DNA from: Pseudomonas taiwanensis
GTDB lineage: Bacteria > Pseudomonadota > Gammaproteobacteria > Pseudomonadales > Pseudomonadaceae
Direction: 5' to 3'
NCBI RefSeq assembly: GCF_013393345.1
Contig: NZ_QJRF01000075.1
Span: forward strand, 1-64,000
DNA length: 64,000 nucleotides
Shown: in pieces, positions 7,902-16,387 of the stretch
Position numbering within the stretch: the first letter of the stretch is position 1
Layout: each line of letters begins with the position of its first letter
Position numbers and translations under genes: made by a program
Notes under the pieces: model-generated
Told to the model about the DNA's origin: nothing
The model's database searches: none
Seen by the model: the letters and a program-made list of their open reading frames with translations, nothing else

Positions 7902-8489
7902 TCAGGCGTAGTTCTCAGGGCTGAGCTTGCGTTCCACCAGTTCGATGAGGATATGCACGACCTTGATGTGCAACTCCTGCACGCGGTCGGCGAAGTCGCC
8001 GCCGGGGGCGCAGATGCAGACGTCGGCCAGGGCTTCCAGGGCGGAGCCGGGCTTGCCGGTGAGGGCCACTACCTTCACGCCGAGGGCGCGGGCGGCTTCG
8101 GCGGCCTTGATCACATTGGGGCTCCTGCCGCTGGTGCTGAAGGCGAGCAGCACGTCGCCTTCTCGGCCGTGGGATTCGATGTAGCGGGAGAAGATGTGGT
8201 CGTAGCCGAAGTCATTGGCCACGCAGCTGATGTGGCTGGCGTCGCTGATGGAAATGGCTGCAACGCCAGGACGGTTCTTGCGGTAGCGGCCGGTCAGTTC
8301 TTCGGCGAAGTGCATGGCATCGCACATCGAACCGCCATTGCCGCAGGAAAACGCCTTGCCCTTGTTCTCGAAGCTCTCGACCAGGAGCTCCGCCGCACGC
8401 TCAATGCTTTTCAGCGCTTGCTCGTTGGCGATGAAGTTGTCCAGCGCGGTCCTGGCTTCCTCCAGGCTGTTGCGAATATGGCTGAGCAT
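7902..8489 (-). CDS. gmhA: Sedoheptulose-7-phosphate isomerase (GmhA/LpcA)
   Basis: The enzyme converts D-sedoheptulose 7-phosphate to D-glycero-D-manno-heptose 7-phosphate for lipopolysaccharide core heptose, in the cytoplasm. The 195-residue protein is one SIS domain. It aligns closely with E. coli Gmh[22 protein letters not shown] (metal/active-site His and Glu), STSGRSPNV and [14 protein letters not shown] (the Gln and His of the second metal-site segment). The E. coli His after CGNGGS is Met here. GGAAGGA precedes ATG 8489. It stands alone, not with other heptose genes. It resembles the enterobacterial GmhA more than the DiaA-like GmhA usual near Pseudomonas division genes, so a second isomerase may exist elsewhere. 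Confidence 0.85.
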   Translation of the reverse strand: MLSHIRNSLEEARTALDNFIANEQALKSIERAAELLVESFENKGKAFSCGNGGSMCDAMHFAEELTGRYRKNRPGVAAISISDASHISCVANDFGYDHIFSRYIESHGREGDVLLAFSTSGRSPNVIKAAEAARALGVKVVALTGKPGSALEALADVCICAPGGDFADRVQELHIKVVHILIELVERKLSPENYA

Positions 8490-8506
8490 GCGGGTTTCCT
8501 TCCTGC

Positions 8507-9796
8507 TCAGGGCAGGTCGTGGCTGGAGTAGAAGGCGGCGAGGACCTTCACCAGGTGGGCCAGGTCATGGCTGCCGGCCAGTTCGCGGATGGAGTGCATG
8601 GCGAAGGTGGGCAGGCCGATGTCCACGGTGCGGACGCCGAGTTGGCTGGCGGTGATCGGACCGATGGTGGAGCCGCAACCCATGTCGCTGCGGGTCACGA
8701 AGCTCTGGACCGGTACTTCGTTCTCCAGGCAGAGATGACGGAAGAACCCAGCGGTTTCACTGTTGGTGGCGTAGCGCTGGTTGCTGTTGACCTTGATCAC
8801 CGGGCCGGCGTTGAGCTTCGGGCCGTGGTTGCCGTCGTGCTTGTCGGCGTAGTTCGGGTGCACGCCGTGGGCGTTGTCAGCGGATACCAACAGCGAGCGC
8901 TGGATGACGCGGGCAAAGGCATCGCCTTCCGGCAGCACGCGGCGCAGCACCTGTTCCAGCATCGGGCCGTCGGCGCCGCAGGCGGAGCAGGAGCCCACTT
9001 CCTCGTGGTCGGTGCAGACCAGCACGCAGCTTTCGTCGGCCTCGGCAGCAAGCAGGGCTTGCAGGCCGGCGTAGCAGGACAGCAGGTTGTCCAGGCGCGC
9101 GCCGGCGATGAAGTCGCCGTCCAGGCCGATGACCGCGGCAGTCTGGGTGTCGTAGAAGGACAGTTCGTAGTCCAGCACCGCATCCGCAACGATGCCGTGT
9201 TCCAGGGTCAGCTGTTCGGCCAGCAGGTCGCGGAATTCGCGGGCCTGGCCTGCGGCGAGCTGGGCCAGGATCGGCGGCAACTCGGTCTGGGCATTGATGG
9301 CCCAGCCCTGGTTGGCTTCACGGTTGAGGTGGATGGCCAGGTTGGGGATCACGGCGATGGGGGCCTGGAAGTCCACCAGCTGGCTCTCAACCATGCCCGC
9401 GGCGCGGTAGGTGACACGGCCGGCGAGTGACAGGTCGCGGTCGAACCAGGGGGCAAGCAGGGCGCCACCATAGACTTCCACGCCCAGTTGCCAGAAACCT
9501 TGCTTGTGCAGTTCCGGGTTCGGCTTGACCCGCAGACAGGGGCTGTCGGTGTGGGCGCCGACCAGGCGCAGGCCGCCTTCCAGTACCGGGCGCTTGCCCA
9601 GCTTGATGGCGACGATGGAGGAGTCATTGCGGGTGACGTAGTAACGGCCGCCGCTTTCGATACGCCAGGCCTCGCGTTCGTCGAGGCGCACATAGCCGGC
9701 GGCTTCGAGGCGCTTGGCCAGGCTGCGGGTGGCGTGGAAGGGGGTGGGCGAGGCCTTGAGGAAATCGATCAGGCCCTGGTTCAACTCTTCGCGCAT
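8507..9796 (-). CDS. apeB: M18-family aspartyl aminopeptidase
   Basis: This 429-residue zinc exopeptidase removes N-terminal acidic residues from peptides in the cytoplasm. The metal and catalytic segments of family M18 are present: [11 protein letters not shown] (H82, D84), CTDHEEVGS (about 263-271), MGCGSTIGP and the C-terminal GSHDLAHL histidine. The length is normal for the family. The start is ATG 9796. gmhA follows after 17 bases on the same strand and may be co-transcribed. Confidence 0.9.
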   Translation of the reverse strand: MREELNQGLIDFLKASPTPFHATRSLAKRLEAAGYVRLDEREAWRIESGGRYYVTRNDSSIVAIKLGKRPVLEGGLRLVGAHTDSPCLRVKPNPELHKQGFWQLGVEVYGGALLAPWFDRDLSLAGRVTYRAAGMVESQLVDFQAPIAVIPNLAIHLNREANQGWAINAQTELPPILAQLAAGQAREFRDLLAEQLTLEHGIVADAVLDYELSFYDTQTAAVIGLDGDFIAGARLDNLLSCYAGLQALLAAEADESCVLVCTDHEEVGSCSACGADGPMLEQVLRRVLPEGDAFARVIQRSLLVSADNAHGVHPNYADKHDGNHGPKLNAGPVIKVNSNQRYATNSETAGFFRHLCLENEVPVQSFVTRSDMGCGSTIGPITASQLGVRTVDIGLPTFAMHSIRELAGSHDLAHLVKVLAAFYSSHDLP

Positions 9797-9953
9797 TGGG
9801 GGACTCCAGACAGCAGTGGCGGGAGTTTATCCCATAGCCCCCGAGGATTAGGAGGCCGACCAGCGGTGAATTTTCCTAACAGGCCGATAGGTGGGGGTGC
9901 TGCTGGCGTGTACGAGCGATTTCAATCGCAGTCGTGCTACGGCCTGGACCAGG

Positions 9954-10011
9954 GTAGGAGCGAGCTTGCTCGCGAATGGAAGTGGGGCTTCGCCAGCAAG
10001 CTGGCTCCTAC
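9954..10011. repeat. REP pair (GTAGGAGCGAGC type)
   Basis: Arms GTAGGAGCGAGCTTGCTCGC and GCCAGCAAGCTGGCTCCTAC face each other. The right end covers the TAG stop of the methyltransferase gene (8-base region 10008-10011). A GAGCGATTTCAATCGC half copy of the second repeat family sits at about 9914-9929. Confidence 0.85.
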
Positions 10012-10583
10012 AGGCGCCGGGCGACCACCGAGAACAGGTGCCAATGCTTGTTGCGGCCCTTGGCGGTGACGCCGTCTTCTTCTTTCTCTTCGAGCATCAG
10101 CACGTCCCAGCCCGAGAGCAGTTCTTCCAGTTGCCGGCGGCGCAGGATGGTGATGCCGTTGTTGGCCCAGTCGTCCCGTTCGCCGAACAGGTGGCCGGCG
10201 AACAGTCCGCCAGTCGGCAGGGCGCCGCAGATTGCCTGCCAGAGGGAGGGAAAGGCCTCGGGCGGACAGAGGGGCAGGGCGAAACTCGAATTAACCAGCT
10301 GAGCGGCCGGCAGCGGCATGGTTTCGAAACGGCAGCAGCGGCTCTGCAGTCGTTGGCGCTTCTCGTCGTCCACCTGGGCTTCCAGGCGGGCCAGCGCTTC
10401 GGGTTCGGCGTCCACGGCCAGCACCTGCCAGCCACGCCTGAGCAGTTCCAGGGTGTCGCGTCCGGCGCCGCAGCCCAGGTCCAGCGCGCGGCCGGGCGGC
10501 CCGTCCCAGCATTCCAGGGCGGTGCGCAGGGTGACGCGTGCAGGTTGGCCTTCTGTGGCGTTGTAGAAATCGGTGAAGCTCAT
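10008..10583 (-). CDS. Class I SAM-dependent methyltransferase
   Basis: The 191-residue protein has motif I LDLGCGAGRDTLELLRRG (about 34-51), acidic residue in VLAVDAE and the post-I region of a TehB/UbiE-like methyltransferase. The acceptor is unknown. ATG 10583 is preceded by GGGGA. The gene lies 38 bases after rluA on the same strand and is probably co-transcribed with it. Its TAG stop is formed by the GTAG end of a REP element, so the last codons abut the repeat. The C-terminus (FSVVARRL) may therefore have been set by the repeat. Confidence 0.82.
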   Translation of the reverse strand: MSFTDFYNATEGQPARVTLRTALECWDGPPGRALDLGCGAGRDTLELLRRGWQVLAVDAEPEALARLEAQVDDEKRQRLQSRCCRFETMPLPAAQLVNSSFALPLCPPEAFPSLWQAICGALPTGGLFAGHLFGERDDWANNGITILRRRQLEELLSGWDVLMLEEKEEDGVTAKGRNKHWHLFSVVARRL

Positions 10584-10621
10584 GGTTTCCCCGGAACTGC
10601 AGCCTTTTTCTTGAGCCTAGG

Positions 10622-11257
10622 TCAGAACGGCGCCGGGCACTCGAATCTCAGGCGTTCACCCGTCTGCGGATGGGTCAGGCACAGCATGCTGGCGTGCAGG
10701 CACAGGCGGTCATGGGCGGCCAGGGCTTCGGGGTTGGCGTACAGACGGTCGCCCAGCAGGGGGTGGCCGATGGACAGCATGTGCACGCGGAGCTGGTGCG
10801 AACGGCCGGTGATGGGCGTGAGTTCGACGCGACTGTAATGGCCACAACGCTCGACCACCTGCCAGAACGTCAGGGCATGGCGGCCCTGTTCGAAGTCCAC
10901 CACGTGGCGCGGCTTGGTCGGCGGGTCGTAGCGCAGGGGGAGTTCGATGCGTCCGCTGTCCAGTTCCGGCTCACCCCAGCAGAGGGCCGTGTAGGCCTTC
11001 TCGGTCTCGCGGTCGTGGAACTGACGGGACAGTTCGCGATGGCTGTCGGCGTCGCGGGCTAGCACGATCAGGCCGGAGGTCTCCCAGTCCAGCCGGTGGA
11101 CGATGCGCGCCTCCGGGTATCCGTTCTCCTGCAGGCGGGTGATCAGGCAGTCCTTGTTGTCGTCGGCCCGGCCGGGCACGGAGAGCAGGAGGGTCGGCTT
11201 GTTGACCACCAGCAGGGCGTCGTCCTTGTGGATGAACTCGATCTGGGAAAGCGGCAT
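10622..11257 (-). CDS. rluA: Dual-specificity rRNA/tRNA pseudouridine synthase
   Basis: RluA makes pseudouridine at 23S rRNA 746 and tRNA position 32. The 211-residue protein has the catalytic motif IVHRLDWETSG (Asp in HRLD), the family phrase TGRSHQLRVHM, and the expected length (E. coli 219). I start at ATG 11257, because the frame upstream (to 11311) runs through the min operon terminator hairpin. The Shine-Dalgarno sequence is weak. Confidence 0.88.
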   Translation of the reverse strand: MPLSQIEFIHKDDALLVVNKPTLLLSVPGRADDNKDCLITRLQENGYPEARIVHRLDWETSGLIVLARDADSHRELSRQFHDRETEKAYTALCWGEPELDSGRIELPLRYDPPTKPRHVVDFEQGRHALTFWQVVERCGHYSRVELTPITGRSHQLRVHMLSIGHPLLGDRLYANPEALAAHDRLCLHASMLCLTHPQTGERLRFECPAPF

Positions 11258-11271
11258 GGATTGGGGCGTCC

Positions 11272-11303
11272 GAAAAAGCAAACGGCGGCCGAGGCCGCCG
11301 TTA
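11272..11303 (-). terminator. Rho-independent terminator of minCDE
   Basis: On the minus strand AACGGCGGCC, loop TC, GGCCGCCGTT forms a 10-bp GC-rich stem, followed by TGCTTTTTCG. It lies just after the minE stop and before the rluA start. Confidence 0.85.
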
Positions 11304-11320
11304 GTGCACAACTGCGTCGA

Positions 11321-11575
11321 TCAGCGATCGGGCAGGGTGATGTTCAGTTCGAGAATGGAGCAGCTGCCCTGATTCTCCAGCAGGACCTGAACCTGCTCTT
11401 CGTCGATGTCGACATATTTGCGGATCACGTCCACCAGATCTTTCTGCAGGGCCGGCAGGTAGTCCGGCTGGCTACGCTGGCCACGTTCGTGGGCAACGAT
11501 GATTTGGAGTCGTTCCTTAGCGATCGAAGCGCTGTTCTGCTTCTTCCGCTCGCGAAAGAAGTCGAAAATGTTCAT
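11321..11575 (-). CDS. minE: Cell division topological specificity factor MinE
   Basis: MinE (84 residues) stimulates MinD ATPase and drives the pole-to-pole oscillation that keeps FtsZ rings off the poles. The N-terminus [11 protein letters not shown] is the membrane/MinD-binding segment, followed by [13 protein letters not shown] and the dimeric topology domain. The ATG overlaps the minD stop by four bases (ATGA). A terminator follows. Confidence 0.96.
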   Translation of the reverse strand: MNIFDFFRERKKQNSASIAKERLQIIVAHERGQRSQPDYLPALQKDLVDVIRKYVDIDEEQVQVLLENQGSCSILELNITLPDR

Positions 11576-12387
11576 TCACGGCCTCCGAACAGGCGTTGTA
11601 AGAGTCCCTTCTTCTGCACGTCGAGGAAGCGGTGGGGCAGCTCCTTGCCGAGCAGGCGGTCGACGGCATCGCTGTACGCCTGGCCGGCGTCGCTCTGGTC
11701 GTCGAGGATGACCGGAATACCCTGGTTGGAGGCCTTGAGTACCGCCTGGGATTCCGGGATGACACCGAGCAGGTTGATGGCGAGGATTTCCTCGACGTCT
11801 TCGACGCCGAGCATTTCGCCCTTGGTAACGCGCTCGGGGTTGTAACGGGTCAGGAGCAGGCGTTCCTTGATCGGATCTTCGCCTTTCTCGGCGCGGCGGG
11901 ACTTGCTGGCCAGCAGGCCAAGCATGCGGTCCGAGTCACGCACGGAGGAGACTTCCGGGTTGGTCACGACGATCGCCTCGTCGGCGTAGTACATGGCCAG
12001 GTGGGCGCCTTTCTCGATACCGGCCGGCGAGTCGCAGACCACGTATTCGAAATTCTGCTTCAGTTCCTCGATGACCTTGCCGACGCCTTCGAGGGTCAGC
12101 GCATCCTTGTCGCGAGTCTGGCTGGCAGCCAGGACGTAGAGGTTTTCCAGGCGTTTGTCCTTGATCAGGGCCTGGGTGAGGGACGCTTCGCCATTGATGA
12201 CGTTGACGAAGTCGTACACCACGCGGCGTTCGCAACCCATGATCAGGTCCAGGTTACGCAGGCCGACGTCGAAGTCGACGATGACAGTCTTGTGACCGCG
12301 CAGTGCGAGACCGGTACCGATGGCGGCGCTGGTGGTGGTTTTACCCACACCACCCTTGCCGGACGTGACAACGAGGATCTTGGCCAA
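11572..12387 (-). CDS. minD: Septum site-determining ATPase MinD
   Basis: This 271-residue ParA-type ATPase recruits MinC to the membrane. It has the deviant Walker [10 protein letters not shown] (10-18), the switch segment [10 protein letters not shown] and a C-terminal amphipathic membrane helix ([13 protein letters not shown]). The gene is separated from minC by 99 bases and overlaps minE. Length and motifs are normal. Confidence 0.97.
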   Translation of the reverse strand: MAKILVVTSGKGGVGKTTTSAAIGTGLALRGHKTVIVDFDVGLRNLDLIMGCERRVVYDFVNVINGEASLTQALIKDKRLENLYVLAASQTRDKDALTLEGVGKVIEELKQNFEYVVCDSPAGIEKGAHLAMYYADEAIVVTNPEVSSVRDSDRMLGLLASKSRRAEKGEDPIKERLLLTRYNPERVTKGEMLGVEDVEEILAINLLGVIPESQAVLKASNQGIPVILDDQSDAGQAYSDAVDRLLGKELPHRFLDVQKKGLLQRLFGGRE

Positions 12388-12486
12388 GGTGATTCACCCC
12401 AAATGATAAGAAAATCGGGAAGTTATCGGCCCGATCGAGCCATTCCTCTTCCCTTTCAGGTCCCTGAAATTTCGCGGCAGTATCCG

Positions 12487-13233
12487 TTAAAGGCGGGTGA
12501 TGTTCAACACGTCTCCCGACAGGCTGACTTGTACCTGCTGACCCCAGAGCGGGTCGCGCCGCAGGTCGTCGGCAACCTTGTATTGACCCGCTACCGACAC
12601 CAGCTCGGCGGCCAGTTGGCGACAGAAGATGCGAGCCTTGGTATCCCCCTTGATACCGGCCAGTGCACGACCGCGCATGGGACCGTAAACATGGATGTTG
12701 CCATCGGCGAGAAGTTCCGCGCCGGGGCTGACCGCGGCCAGGACTACCAGGTCGCCGCCAGGAGCATAGACCTGTTGGCCGCCGCGCACCGGGGTGGTGA
12801 TGACTTTCGTCGGTTGCACCTCGGGTTTGGGCGGCTCGACCGGTTTCTCGACTTTCTTCTTCGCCTCGGGTTCTACCGGGTCGATGCGCCGCTCGCGGGC
12901 CCCCGACGGTGGCAGGATCGGGATGTCCAGGGCATCGGCGGCGGCGATGTGCTCTTCGCGGCTGGCGCGGATCGCCAGGGTGCGCAGGCCATGGCGGCGG
13001 CAGATTTCCAGCAGCGCGGGCAGGTCCAGGGGCGGTTCGCCCTCGGGCAGCTTGTCCAGTGCCATGACCAGCGGGGTGTTCTGGAAGAAATTGGGGGCCT
13101 GGGCGACTTTTTCGTCCAGTTGCCGATTGAGGCGTTCGAGGTCGTTGTGCGCCAGTTCCATCACGGTGATGGCGAGCATGCTGCCCTTGAGCTGGAACAC
13201 GGGTTCTTGGTCGAGAAAGTCGGCTTGGCTCAT
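12487..13233 (-). CDS. minC: Septum site-determining protein MinC
   Basis: MinC (248 residues) blocks FtsZ assembly at the poles. It has an N-terminal FtsZ-binding domain (about 1-105), a Pro/Lys/Glu-rich linker with [19 protein letters not shown], and the C-terminal beta-helix domain that binds MinD ([27 protein letters not shown]). ATG 13233 is preceded by a weak GCAGG. It is the first gene of the min operon and is divergent from lpxL. Confidence 0.96.
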   Translation of the reverse strand: MSQADFLDQEPVFQLKGSMLAITVMELAHNDLERLNRQLDEKVAQAPNFFQNTPLVMALDKLPEGEPPLDLPALLEICRRHGLRTLAIRASREEHIAAADALDIPILPPSGARERRIDPVEPEAKKKVEKPVEPPKPEVQPTKVITTPVRGGQQVYAPGGDLVVLAAVSPGAELLADGNIHVYGPMRGRALAGIKGDTKARIFCRQLAAELVSVAGQYKVADDLRRDPLWGQQVQVSLSGDVLNITRL

Positions 13234-13354
13234 GGTCTGCCTGCAGTCGTGAATGGCGAGGACTTATAGCGAGATCGTCCGGCGCTAGCAAGCCGGAAGG
13301 GGGCGGCGCATTTGGAGTAGAATGCGCGGTTTTCTCGCTCAAGCGGATTCAGAG

Positions 13355-14275
13355 ATGGATAGACCTCAATTTCGCCCACAGTTCCTCCACCCGCGTTTTT
13401 GGCCGCTGTGGCTGGGGCTCGGTGTGCTGTGGCTGATCACCCTGTTGCCCTATCGGGCGCAACTGGGAATGGGGCGCGCACTGGGGGCGCTGATGCTGCG
13501 GGTGGCCGGGTCGCGGCGCAAGATCGCCCGGCGCAACCTGGAGTTGTGCTTCCCGGAATTGTCCCGCACTGAGCGGGAGCGCCTGCTGCGGGAGAACTTC
13601 GCCTCCACCGGCATCGCCTTCTTCGAGATGGCCATGAGCTGGTGGTGGCCCAAACCCCGCCTCGCACAGCTTTCCCACATAGAAGGGCTGGAACACCTGC
13701 AGAAGGCCCAGGCCGAAGGCCAGGGCGTAATCCTCATGGCCCTGCACTTCACCACACTGGAGATCGGCGCCGCACTGCTCGGACAAGTGCACACCATCGA
13801 CGGCATGTACCGCGAGCACAAGAACGCGCTGTTCGACTTCATCCAGCGTCGTGGCCGCGAACGCCATAACCTGGACGCCAGCGCCATCGAACGTGAAGAC
13901 GTGCGTGCCATGCTCAAGGTGCTGCGCGCCGGCCGCGCGATCTGGTACGCACCCGACCAGGACTATGGCCGCAAGCAGAGCCTGTTCGTGCCGCTGTTCG
14001 GCATCGAGGCCGCTACCGTGACCGCCACCACCAAATTCGCCCGTCTGGGCCGTGCCATCGTGCTGCCTTTCACCCAGCGCCGCCTGGAGGATGGTTCCGG
14101 CTACCGGTTGGTGATCCATCCACCGCTGTCGGACTTCCCTGGCGAAACCGAGGAGGCCGATTGCCTGCGCGTCAATCAGTGGGTGGAAGGCGCTGTCCGC
14201 GAATGCCCGGAGCAGTACCTCTGGGCCCATCGCCGCTTCAAGACCCGGCCGGAAGGCGCACCGAAGCTTTACTGA
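13355..14275 (+). CDS. lpxL: Lipid A (lauroyl) acyltransferase, LpxL/HtrB family
   Basis: This inner-membrane enzyme adds a secondary acyl chain to Kdo-lipid A. The 306-residue protein matches E. coli LpxL along its length (LHPRFWPLWLGLGVLWL, NLELCFPELS, WYAPDQDYG, WAHRRFKTRPEG). It has the HX4E catalytic motif (H131-E136, HFTTLE) and one N-terminal membrane anchor (about 15-33). I prefer ATG 13355, which gives the E. coli length, over an in-frame ATG at 13322. Confidence 0.92.
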   Translation: MDRPQFRPQFLHPRFWPLWLGLGVLWLITLLPYRAQLGMGRALGALMLRVAGSRRKIARRNLELCFPELSRTERERLLRENFASTGIAFFEMAMSWWWPKPRLAQLSHIEGLEHLQKAQAEGQGVILMALHFTTLEIGAALLGQVHTIDGMYREHKNALFDFIQRRGRERHNLDASAIEREDVRAMLKVLRAGRAIWYAPDQDYGRKQSLFVPLFGIEAATVTATTKFARLGRAIVLPFTQRRLEDGSGYRLVIHPPLSDFPGETEEADCLRVNQWVEGAVRECPEQYLWAHRRFKTRPEGAPKLY

Positions 14276-14318
14276 TAGCTGAACCTATACTCGGAAAATT
14301 CCGTCTGGAGAGCAGTCC

Positions 14319-15521
14319 ATGGATGCCAGCGCCGCCACCACGAAGCCCGTGACCGGGCTGATCCTTTCCGGTGGTGGTTCGCGGGCTGCCTACCAGGTGG
14401 GCGTGTTGGGCGCCATCGCCGATCTGCTGCCGGATGCGGCCTGCAATCCCTTCCCCGTGATAGTCGGCACCTCGGCCGGCGCAGTGAATGCCGTCGGCCT
14501 GGCCTGCGGCGCATTGCACTTCAGTCAGGCCATTCGTCGCCTGAACGCCGTCTGGAAGGGCTTCCGTTGCGGGCAGATCTATCGCAGCGACTGGCCCGGT
14601 GTGTTGCACCAGAGCTCGCGCTTCTTTGGCCACAATCTGCTGGGACTTGGCCGCGACATCCCTGCGGCCCTGCTGGACAACGCCCCATTGCGTGAGCTGC
14701 TGGAGCGCGAACTGGACTTCTCCGGCATCTCCGCCGCCGTGCGCACCCGGCAATTGCGCGCCGTGGCGGTGACCGCCTTCGGCTACGAATCCGGGCAGGC
14801 GGTGACCTTCTACCAGGGTCGCGCCACCATCGATCCCTGGTTCCGCCATCGCCGTGTCGGCGTGCCGACCCGGCTGGGCATCGAGCACCTGATGGCCAGC
14901 GCGGCGATTCCGCTGCTGTTCCCAGCGGTGCGGCTGGGACGTGAATACTATGGTGACGGCGCGGTGCGGCAGACGGCGCCGATCAGCCCGGCCCTCCACC
15001 TGGGGGCCAACCGGGTGCTGGTGGTCGGGGTAAGTGGCAACCCGCTGGGCATGAACCCCAATCAGGAAATGCCGTTGCCCCAGAGCGGACGTCCGCCGAC
15101 CCTGGCGCAGATCAGCGGGCATTTGCTGAACAGCACCTTCATCGACAACCTGGAAAGCGATATCGAACTGCTTGAGCGGATCAACCGCATGAGTCGGGCG
15201 ATTCCGGCCGAGGCGCGCCCGCGAAACCTTAGCTCGGAACAGGTGGAAGTGCTGGTGATTTCCCCGAGCCGGCCACTGGATGAAATCGCTGCCCGCCATC
15301 GACGGGAAATGCCCCGCGCCATCCGCACCTTCCTGCGCGGACCGGGTGCGACACGGGCGAGCGGGGCAGGGGTGCTCAGTTATCTGCTGTTCGAACCGGG
15401 CTACTGCAATGAGCTGATCGAACTGGGCTACCAGGACGCCATGGCCAAGCGTGCCGAGTTGCAGAGCTTCCTCGGCCTGGAGATGGCGCCGGCCTATCCC
15501 CACACCGTGCCTGCCGTCTAG
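14319..15521 (+). CDS. Patatin-like phospholipase
   Basis: The protein has 400 residues with an oxyanion-hole motif GGGSRAAYQ (18-26), nucleophile elbow GTSAG (S52) and catalytic Asp in DGAVRQ (D213). This Ser-Asp dyad defines bacterial patatin-type lipid acyl hydrolases. There is no signal peptide, so a cytoplasmic or membrane-associated action on phospholipids or acyl esters is likely. It starts 43 bases after lpxL on the same strand, which suggests co-transcription and a link to membrane lipid turnover. The C-terminal ~100 residues are outside the core patatin fold. Confidence 0.88.
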   Translation: MDASAATTKPVTGLILSGGGSRAAYQVGVLGAIADLLPDAACNPFPVIVGTSAGAVNAVGLACGALHFSQAIRRLNAVWKGFRCGQIYRSDWPGVLHQSSRFFGHNLLGLGRDIPAALLDNAPLRELLERELDFSGISAAVRTRQLRAVAVTAFGYESGQAVTFYQGRATIDPWFRHRRVGVPTRLGIEHLMASAAIPLLFPAVRLGREYYGDGAVRQTAPISPALHLGANRVLVVGVSGNPLGMNPNQEMPLPQSGRPPTLAQISGHLLNSTFIDNLESDIELLERINRMSRAIPAEARPRNLSSEQVEVLVISPSRPLDEIAARHRREMPRAIRTFLRGPGATRASGAGVLSYLLFEPGYCNELIELGYQDAMAKRAELQSFLGLEMAPAYPHTVPAV

Positions 15522-15531
15522 CTGCAGCGTA

Positions 15532-15586
15532 GTAGGAGCTGGCTTGCCAGCGAATGGCCCCTGTTCGCTAGCAAGCTAGCTCCTAC
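15532..15586. repeat. REP pair (GTAGGAGCTGGC type)
   Basis: Arms GTAGGAGCTGGCTTGCCAGC and GCTAGCAAGCTAGCTCCTAC form an inverted pair between the patatin gene and the convergent MlaA-like gene. It probably protects or bounds the two 3' ends. Confidence 0.85.
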
Positions 15587-15622
15587 AAGTCCCGTCGCCC
15601 CTACAGTGCGAGGCCGGTGGCC

Positions 15623-16387
15623 TCACTCGGCAATCTGCAACCGGCGTGACTCGGTGTAGACGTAGCGCAGTTTCTCGTACTCGAAAGGGGTGTTGAGCTG
15701 GCCGTAGCGGAAATTGGTGGAGTAACGCTTGTCCACCATGCGCAGCACCGTGATTTCCGGATGGTTGCTGCTGACTTCCGGCACGTTGAGGAAGTTGATC
15801 TGGTAGTCGGCCACGTAGTCCACCACCAGCCCACCGGTGTCCCGCAGGTTGGAAGGGCCGAGGATCGGCAGCATCAGGTAGGGGCCATCGTTCACGCCGT
15901 AGTAGCCGAGGGTTTGGCCGAAGTCCTCGGTCTGCTTGGGCAGTCCCATGCGCGTGGCCGGGTCCCAGAGGCCGACGACGCCGATGGTGGTGTTCAGCAA
16001 CAGGCGCCCGGTGATTTCCATGGAACGTTGGCCCTTGAGCTGCAACATGCTGTTCAGCAGGTTGGGCACGTCGCCCAGGTTGCTGAAGAAGTTGCTCACG
16101 CCGCTGCGCAGGAATCCCGGCGTGACATACCGGTAGCCGCGCACCACGGGCAGGAACACCCATTCATCGAAACGGTAGTTGAAATGATAGATGCGCCGGT
16201 TCCAGGCTTCGTAGGGGTCGTAGACATTCAGCGCGTCAAGGGTCGAGCGCTCGAACTCGCGCTGGTCGAGTCCGGGGTTGAACTTCAGGTCTTTCAGCGG
16301 TTCGGTGAATCCGTCCTGGTCGGGTTCCTGGGCCCAGGTCAGGCCGCTGGTCAACAGCAGGGCGATGAAGAGTGCTTTCTTAGCCAC
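15623..16387 (-). CDS. MlaA/VacJ-family protein without a lipobox
   Basis: MlaA proteins remove mislocalised phospholipid from the outer membrane and pass it to MlaC. The 254-residue protein keeps the family core (NVYDPYEAWNRRIYHFNYRFDEWVFLPV, split; VSNFFSNLGDVPNLLNSMLQ; EDFGQTLG; LPILGPSNLRDTGG). The N-terminus MAKKALFIALLLTSGLTWAQ is a signal peptide ending in TWA and has no Cys, so, unlike classical MlaA, it should not be a lipoprotein. Its start overlaps the stop of the upstream alpha/beta hydrolase by eight bases, implying coupled synthesis. No mlaBCDEF genes are nearby. I infer a specialised paralogue. Confidence 0.86.
   Translation of the reverse strand: MAKKALFIALLLTSGLTWAQEPDQDGFTEPLKDLKFNPGLDQREFERSTLDALNVYDPYEAWNRRIYHFNYRFDEWVFLPVVRGYRYVTPGFLRSGVSNFFSNLGDVPNLLNSMLQLKGQRSMEITGRLLLNTTIGVVGLWDPATRMGLPKQTEDFGQTLGYYGVNDGPYLMLPILGPSNLRDTGGLVVDYVADYQINFLNVPEVSSNHPEITVLRMVDKRYSTNFRYGQLNTPFEYEKLRYVYTESRRLQIAE

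Noticed and set aside
12341-13342. A 333-residue Arg/Pro-rich open frame opposite to codon phase of minC
   Set aside because: It lies entirely over minC and the minC-minD gap on the same strand in another frame; composition is typical of a shadow frame.
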